From assembly GCF_025336545.1 (NCBI RefSeq), contig NZ_JAODBU010000013.1:62001-126000 (forward strand): 64,000 bases of DNA, written 5' to 3'. Below are positions 58,719 through 64,000 of the stretch, piece after piece. The position numbers and the translations under genes are program-made. Origin of the DNA: Eubacterium_U album. GTDB lineage: Bacteria; Bacillota; Clostridia; Lachnospirales; Lachnospiraceae. How positions within the stretch are numbered: position 1 is the first letter of the stretch; each line of letters starts with the position of its first letter. The notes beneath the pieces were generated by a model. The model was not told the DNA's origin and searched no databases. It saw only the letters and a program-made list of their open reading frames with translations.

Positions 58719-60677
58719 CTAACTCCAGTGCAAATCTGACATAATGCTCTTCTCAATTTCCATTTCATTATTGCTTTTTCTGATTCTCTGAATTTTACTT
58801 TCAGAGTTCAAAAATCTTGACAAATCTGCAAAGAACATTTTTGTTGTATTAATATTGTCAAAATTAAGTGCCAAAAGGAAAATAATATCTACATTATCCT
58901 CTCCCCAGTCAATCTCATAATTAACCTTAATAATATATACTATTGGTTTTAATACATTTTTAGATTTTCCATGCGGGATTGCTGTTTTGTTTCCAATGGC
59001 AGTAGAACTGATTTCTTCTCTCTGCATTACATCTGAATAAAAGTCCTCAGTAACATATCCATCTTCTACCAACTTGTCGCTTGCAGCTTTCAAAATTTCT
59101 GCCTTTGTCATTTTTTTACTTACAACACTTATATATTTTCTATCTATTACTGAATATAATTCATAATTGTCTGCAATTGAATTTGTCATATATTCAAAGC
59201 AGGCATCCTTGATTTTCTTTATATCATTATTACTTACAAGAGGTGATATATTTACAACCTTATCTTCATATTCAAATCCCGGAAGCATTGACAAAACAAT
59301 GTCAAATTCGTATTCATCAATTTCTGCTATCTTTTCTGATGATAAAATCGAAACAATTTTTACTTCTTCTATTTTATCTTCTATTTTACCGGCAACAATG
59401 CTTGCAGCTGCCACGCCACTTGTTCCTATTAAGATAGCCTTTACATTTTTTTGATTTCTATGCATTGCTCCACCAAAATACAAAGCTAAGAATGACATTT
59501 CATGCTCCGTTGGTGATGCGTGACAATATTTTTCATAAAATTTAGATAATGTAAATGTTGTTGCAAATATTCCTGAATACATTTCTTTTACATCATATAA
59601 AAATGGATTTGATATCTCTATTCCATATTTTGTTCTAATGAATGAAGCTGGAAGAAATGCCTTCAGGCTATTAACAAGCAAATCATTTTCCATAAAATCA
59701 ATATTTAAAATTTCAGACATATATTCAAGCATTTCATCGCATACTTTATCGCTTAAATCATAAAAACCTTCATTATGAAACTGCTCAAATTCTACTTCTG
59801 CTCTTTGCATTGCTGCAGAAGCAAATATAATATCCACATAATGCTTTTCAACATCATTTAATTCGATTTTGCCTATTTTCTCTAATTCTTCAACAGCTTT
59901 ATTTGTGATTTCTTCATTAATATATTCTTCACATTCAGCTATATTTTCCTTTAGCAGATGTCCCATTCTTACTCTTAAAAGCTGAATGCATAAATATTTC
60001 ACACACGCTTTAAATGAGTAATCCGTATAAACAATATTATATTCTTTTTCTATTGCCTCTACAGTTTGTATCGCTCTTTCAAAATTGTCTCGTCCAAAAT
60101 TATTTACACAAATACTTTCATCAAGTACTGACAACCTGTAATCAATTGGTTTTGTAATTTTATGATTTCCAATAGGAAATACGCAATATTTTTTTAATGC
60201 TTTTCTTATTGAAAATTCATCTCCCGTAACAAATACACCATGCCCTGCTACTCTGTTTACAGTTATGTTATGTTTCTGTAAACGTTCCGCAACACAGTCA
60301 ATATCATCACTTATAACTTTTTTGCTTACGTTTAGCTCATCTGAAAAAAGTGCTAATGTATAAGTATCCCATCCGCTTAAAAGAATAAACATTATATAGC
60401 TCATTCTCTGATTCTTCGACAAGACTGTTCTCTTGTCCTTTTTCATATCTTCAATCTGAGCTATCTGTTCGTCTGTGAAATTTGCAACAAATCCTATTCC
60501 CGGCTTTCGTTCAAGTTTCATTCCATTTTCATCACAAAAATCTGAAACTTCTTTTATATAAGTTTTTACACTTCTCTCAGATACACCTAAGCCTAACGCT
60601 AAAACTTTTGATGTTACCGGCTTTGCATTGTTTTCAACTAGTTTTTCAACTATTTGCATTCCTCTTTCTGATAACAT
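58719..60677 (-). CDS. PRD-containing transcriptional regulator (LicR/MtlR type)
   Basis: A 652-residue multidomain PTS-controlled regulator. The N-terminal helix-turn-helix (RGMQIVEKLVENNAKPVTSK ... LGVSERSVKTYIKEV) is followed by a second one near residue 100 (LFSDELNVSKKVISDDIDCV). Two PRD domains (about 170-390) come next, the second holding HASPTEHEMSFLALYFGGAM. An EIIB-like segment (about 400-490) follows, and a C-terminal EIIA domain (about 510-650) has the phospho-His in IGNKTAIPHGKSKNVLKPIV. There is no CAT RNA-binding domain, so it is a DNA-binding activator, not an antiterminator. GGAGAGGG lies five bases before the ATG. It is co-oriented with manA (25 bp upstream) and the PTS genes. 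Confidence 0.9.
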   Translation of the reverse strand: MLSERGMQIVEKLVENNAKPVTSKVLALGLGVSERSVKTYIKEVSDFCDENGMKLERKPGIGFVANFTDEQIAQIEDMKKDKRTVLSKNQRMSYIMFILLSGWDTYTLALFSDELNVSKKVISDDIDCVAERLQKHNITVNRVAGHGVFVTGDEFSIRKALKKYCVFPIGNHKITKPIDYRLSVLDESICVNNFGRDNFERAIQTVEAIEKEYNIVYTDYSFKACVKYLCIQLLRVRMGHLLKENIAECEEYINEEITNKAVEELEKIGKIELNDVEKHYVDIIFASAAMQRAEVEFEQFHNEGFYDLSDKVCDEMLEYMSEILNIDFMENDLLVNSLKAFLPASFIRTKYGIEISNPFLYDVKEMYSGIFATTFTLSKFYEKYCHASPTEHEMSFLALYFGGAMHRNQKNVKAILIGTSGVAAASIVAGKIEDKIEEVKIVSILSSEKIAEIDEYEFDIVLSMLPGFEYEDKVVNISPLVSNNDIKKIKDACFEYMTNSIADNYELYSVIDRKYISVVSKKMTKAEILKAASDKLVEDGYVTEDFYSDVMQREEISSTAIGNKTAIPHGKSKNVLKPIVYIIKVNYEIDWGEDNVDIIFLLALNFDNINTTKMFFADLSRFLNSESKIQRIRKSNNEMEIEKSIMSDLHWS

Positions 60678-60702
60678 AATTACCCTCTCCTACATGGCAA
60701 CA

Positions 60703-61629
60703 TTACAAATATGAAGCCATTACTGTTAAGTCTCCTAATATTTTGCATTCGCCTATTCCTGAAGGAATAATAAAATGGTCACCTTTTGTAATTTTGCTTC
60801 CGTTTATTTCACCTTCACCGTTAATAACGCTGACATTCATAAACGGTTTGTCCATCGTAAATTTATATTTACCTGCAACATCCCACTTTTCAAGAGTATA
60901 GAAATCACATTTAACAAGAGTTGTCTTTGTCAAATCTCCTTCATTTTCAACTGTAATTTTCCCATCATAATCATGATGTGGTGCCTCAATACAGTCAATA
61001 CTCTGCTGTACGTGTAATTCTCTAGGCTTTCCATTACTTAATCTGTCATAATCGTAAACTCTGTAAGTAATATCACTGCTTTGCTGTGTTTCAATTAAAA
61101 GTGTTCCACCTTTAATAGCATGAAGACAACCTGGATTAATCTGGAAGAAATCCCCTTTCTTAATAGGTATTGTTCTAATTAATTCATTCCATCTGCCCTC
61201 GTGAATCATGTCTGCAAGTTCTTTTTTGTCTTTTGCATGATGTCCGATAACGATATTTGCATCTTCTTTACAGTCTAAAATATACCAGCACTCTGTTTTT
61301 CCAAGTGAGCCATTTTCATGAACCGCTGCATATTCATCATTTGGATGAACCTGAATGCTTAAATCGTCTTCTGCACCTATTATTTTTACTAATAATGGAA
61401 ATATGTTATCCTGAATGTTTCCAAATAATTCTCTGTGATTTTCATAAACCCATGATAAAGTTTTTCCTTCAAACTCACCATTTGAAATAGTACAATCACC
61501 TGACTTGTGTGCGCTAATTCCCCAACACTCACCTGTCTTATCTGTCGCCTGTTCGTAACCAAATTCTTTTAATAATTTGCCACCCCATATAGCTTCTTTG
61601 AATACTGGATTTAAAAATAATATTTCCAT
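60703..61629 (-). CDS. manA: Mannose-6-phosphate isomerase, class I
   Basis: Zinc isomerase of the cupin type that interconverts mannose 6-phosphate and fructose 6-phosphate, 308 residues. Metal ligands lie in DLSIQVHPNDEYAAVHENGS (Gln and His) and GKTECWYILDCKEDANIVIG (Glu). A further His is in FFQINPGCLHAIKGGTLLIE, and the active-site Arg segment is QQSSDITYRVYDYDRLSNGK. GAAAGGAG lies seven bases before the ATG. Its place in front of the PRD regulator suggests the pathway funnels a hexose phosphate to fructose 6-phosphate, or that mannose is co-metabolised. Confidence 0.95.
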   Translation of the reverse strand: MEILFLNPVFKEAIWGGKLLKEFGYEQATDKTGECWGISAHKSGDCTISNGEFEGKTLSWVYENHRELFGNIQDNIFPLLVKIIGAEDDLSIQVHPNDEYAAVHENGSLGKTECWYILDCKEDANIVIGHHAKDKKELADMIHEGRWNELIRTIPIKKGDFFQINPGCLHAIKGGTLLIETQQSSDITYRVYDYDRLSNGKPRELHVQQSIDCIEAPHHDYDGKITVENEGDLTKTTLVKCDFYTLEKWDVAGKYKFTMDKPFMNVSVINGEGEINGSKITKGDHFIIPSGIGECKILGDLTVMASYL

Positions 61630-61828
61630 ATTATGCTCCTTTCAATTTCCTATTTATGTATACATACACTAATTAAGTGTTTATTTTATTAAGCCAGACA
61701 TATAATTTTAACTAAATTTATTAAAATAATTTGTCCCACTATTGAACTATTTTATCATATTTATATTTTTTATCATACCTATTAAATAAAAAATATATTC
61801 TATAATAATAGCCATATAAGGATTTTCT

Positions 61829-63631
61829 ATGATTTTAAAATTTTTTTCAGGTAAAAAACAACTCATAAAAGTTATTTTGCCAATTATCTTTTTTTTATTT
61901 TTATTTTTAAAAACAGTATATTTTAAATCTCCTAACGTATTAAGTAATCCTTCTGTTCAAACCGAATTTGATAATTACACAGCCTCTCTTGTTACCTCAT
62001 CACTATCCAATGACACTCTAAGTATGCATTTTTATATTGCCAACGCAAATGATTTTTTTCAAACTGATTTTCCTCAGTCATTGGGAAATTTTTCTTTAAA
62101 AGATATGAAGGAAAGCCAGACTGATTGCATTAAACAGATTAACACATTAAAAAAATTTGATTATAAATCTCTTTCTAAGTCCCGGCAAATTACATATGAC
62201 ATCTTACTTTCTCATTTTCAAACCGAGTTAGATTTTGGTGATTTATGCGAATATTATGATTGTCTTAGTCCTACAACCGGAATTCAGGCTCAACTTCCTA
62301 TTTTATTATCTGAATACGAATTTTATTCCGAAAAAGACATAAAAAACTATTTTTTGCTATTAAAAACTGTTCCCGATTTTTTTGATAGCATTATAAATTT
62401 TGAATCTGAAAAAATTGATAACAAAACATTTATGTCTAAATCAAATTGCGAGTCCATCATTGCTCAATGCCTGTCATTAATTAACGACAGCTCCAATAAA
62501 AATAATTTATTAATAGAAACATTTAATTCCAGATTAAAAAAATGCAAATTCCTGTCAGACAAAACAGTTACTGCTTACTTAAATTTAAACGAAGATTATG
62601 TAAATAATTATGTTTTATCTTCCTATAAAAAACTTGCTGACAAATTATCCCTTTTTAATTCTTCTTATTATATAAACAAAGACTTAGAATACTATACTCT
62701 TGCAGATTCTAAACAAGGTAAAGCTTATTATGAATATCTTGTTTCCTCTAAAACCGGAAGTACCAAAACGGTTTCTGAATTAAAAGCACGTATTCAAAGT
62801 CAGATTGCCGCCGATATGACTCAGGTTTCTTCTTTATTTACTTCTAATCCTGAACTTGAATCACAATTTTATAATTCAACTTCAACTACTATTACAGAAC
62901 CTACAGATATACTTAAGGATTTAAAAGACAAAATAAATAATCCTGACAGTTCATTTTATGAAATCTGCAAATTAGATTCCATTAAATATGATTTAAAATA
63001 TGTTGAACCTTCTCTTCAGGACTATTTAAGTCCGGCATTTTATCTTTCTCCACCGATTGATATGCCTGACAAAAACACTATTTATGTCAACAAAAGTGAC
63101 AAATTTAAGAATCAGGATTTATATACAACTTTAGCCCATGAAGGATTTCCCGGACATTTGTACCAAAACCATGTTTTTTCCACAACAAATCCTTCTGCCA
63201 TACGTTATCTCTTAAACTTTGGTGGATATACAGAGGGTTGGGCAACCTATGCAGAATTTCTTTCTTACAGCTATGAAGTTTCTAATCCTTCTCTTGCAAA
63301 AGCCTTAAGCTGTAGTGCTTCATTTTCTCTCGGACTGTATTCACTTGTAGATATAGGTGTTAATTATGAGGGCTGGACCCCTGAAGACACCAAAGTATTT
63401 TTAAAACACTATGGCTTTTCCCAGCCTGATATACAGACTGAAATATATAATTCCGTTACTGAATCCCCGGCAAATTATCTGCAGTATTATGTTGGTTATT
63501 TGGAAATAACAGAACTCAAAAATTTGTACCTGCAAAACCATTCCCAAAAAAATGCTTTGCGCGACTTCCATAGCTTTCTTCTGAAGTTTGGTCCTGCACC
63601 ATTTGATGTAATTAAAAAATGGATGTTATAA
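61829..63631 (+). CDS. DUF885-family membrane-anchored metallopeptidase
   Basis: A 600-residue protein with an N-terminal signal anchor (KVILPIIFFLFLFLKTVYF, residues about 12-30) and a large extracytoplasmic domain. The zinc motif is TLAHEGFPGHLYQNHVF, an HExxxxH form (HEGFPGH) diagnostic of DUF885. The downstream Glu lies in GGYTEGWATYAEFLSY about 45 residues later. DUF885 proteins are distant M3/M32-like gluzincin peptidases. AAGGA lies eight bases before the ATG, and a TATAAT (61801-61806) lies upstream. It stands alone on the plus strand, divergent from manA. Confidence 0.9.
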   Translation: MILKFFSGKKQLIKVILPIIFFLFLFLKTVYFKSPNVLSNPSVQTEFDNYTASLVTSSLSNDTLSMHFYIANANDFFQTDFPQSLGNFSLKDMKESQTDCIKQINTLKKFDYKSLSKSRQITYDILLSHFQTELDFGDLCEYYDCLSPTTGIQAQLPILLSEYEFYSEKDIKNYFLLLKTVPDFFDSIINFESEKIDNKTFMSKSNCESIIAQCLSLINDSSNKNNLLIETFNSRLKKCKFLSDKTVTAYLNLNEDYVNNYVLSSYKKLADKLSLFNSSYYINKDLEYYTLADSKQGKAYYEYLVSSKTGSTKTVSELKARIQSQIAADMTQVSSLFTSNPELESQFYNSTSTTITEPTDILKDLKDKINNPDSSFYEICKLDSIKYDLKYVEPSLQDYLSPAFYLSPPIDMPDKNTIYVNKSDKFKNQDLYTTLAHEGFPGHLYQNHVFSTTNPSAIRYLLNFGGYTEGWATYAEFLSYSYEVSNPSLAKALSCSASFSLGLYSLVDIGVNYEGWTPEDTKVFLKHYGFSQPDIQTEIYNSVTESPANYLQYYVGYLEITELKNLYLQNHSQKNALRDFHSFLLKFGPAPFDVIKKWML

Positions 63632-64000
63632 AATAATTGTTGATGCTACCAGCGACAAAATAACAATTCATATATTCTTAATTGTAGTGTATATTTTCAT
63701 TTGCTTTAGTTTTTATTGATAAGAAATAAATATACGCCAAAAAATTCCGGCAGATTTTATGTTGCAAACGATAGGCAGATTTTTGAAATTTTGCGAGCAT
63801 AGCTTAAATTAAAAAGTTATGTATGAGCCAAAAAGCGAGTTTAACTTTTTAATTTATAATAAGCGGCGTAGCAAAATAAAAAAATCAACGTGTTTGCGGC
63901 ATAAAATCGAGTCTGTGAAATAAAGTCTGTAAATAGACATTCTATGATAAGTGATGGAGCTGTAAGTTCATGAAATGAGCTTGCAGCTCTTGTTTATATA
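63632..64000. other. 369 bp right edge without a gene, hairpin-rich
   Basis: No supported open frame. AAATTAAAAAGTTA (63806-63819) pairs with TAACTTTTTAATTT (63842-63855) around a 22-base loop. GAGCTG-t-AAG-t-TCAT pairs with ATGAGCTTGCAGCTC at 63957-63989, followed by TTGTTTA, and could terminate a transcript. Stretches with irregular GC content (AAGCGGCGTAGC, GTGTTTGCGGCATAAA) suggest a structured RNA or the edge of a mobile segment, but none is identified. Confidence 0.4.

Overview
The window is AT-rich (roughly 30% GC) and bacterial. Spaced GGAGG-type ribosome binding sites, TTG starts, a T-box in front of metG, a YwlC/YwlE/Upp-like gene order, class C sortase pili and a glycyl-radical enzyme together point to an anaerobic gut Firmicute of the Clostridia, most likely Lachnospiraceae. 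The species cannot be fixed from sequence alone. Most genes lie on the minus strand.

Layout. 0.1-8.6 kb: a Tad/Flp pilus operon transcribed leftward (tadZ-tadA-tadB-tadC-flp-DUF5702-like-TadE-like-prepilin peptidase) from a promoter near 8.63 kb. It is divergent from a PAQR/hemolysin III-like gene that has a 21-bp perfect palindrome at its transcription start. 9.5-13.9 kb: small unknown genes, dCMP deaminase, upp, a phosphatase-like protein that has lost its nucleophilic cysteine, the Sua5 tRNA-modification enzyme and tRNA-Pro(CGG). 14.0-21.0 kb: a sortase-assembled pilus (two sortases, three wall-anchored proteins) and a cell-wall amidase. 21.1-28.9 kb: a TetM-like GTPase fused to a Rae1/YacP-type NYN nuclease domain, rsmA, tatD, a 31-residue membrane peptide, and metG behind a T-box. 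28.9-36.5 kb: an M16 peptidase and an array of promoterless RHS-core/C-terminal-tip cassettes, each followed by HEAT-repeat proteins (probable immunity) and a repeated terminator hairpin. 36.5-47.6 kb: a duplicated region with three ECF sigma/anti-sigma pairs, two BspA-type leucine-rich-repeat proteins, lipoproteins and a metzincin fragment. 47.7-61.6 kb: a sugar locus with a fructose-6-phosphate-aldolase-like enzyme, glycyl-radical enzyme and activase, DeoR regulator, HAD phosphatase, PTS EI, HPr, fructose-type IIA/IIC/IIB, a PRD regulator and mannose-6-phosphate isomerase. 61.8-63.6 kb: a DUF885 metallopeptidase.

How the genes work together. The left third is largely surface architecture: a type IVb pilus plus a covalently linked sortase pilus. 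The middle is an accessory zone shaped by recombination between repeated RHS cores, terminators and sigma-factor promoters. The right third looks like one regulated pathway: PTS uptake delivers a sugar phosphate to a glycyl-radical lyase, and an FSA-type aldolase cleaves the product. This resembles the pflD/pflC-frw-fsaB and ybiW/ybiY-fsaA loci of E. coli, recently linked to 1,5-anhydroglucitol-6-phosphate breakdown.

Strongest leads: the silent RHS cassette array with its HEAT and HELTH-HEAT partners, the ribosome-protection GTPase/NYN nuclease fusion, the glycyl-radical sugar locus with its direct-repeat operator, and the duplicated ECF loci with identically spaced promoters and a homopolymer frameshift in one copy.
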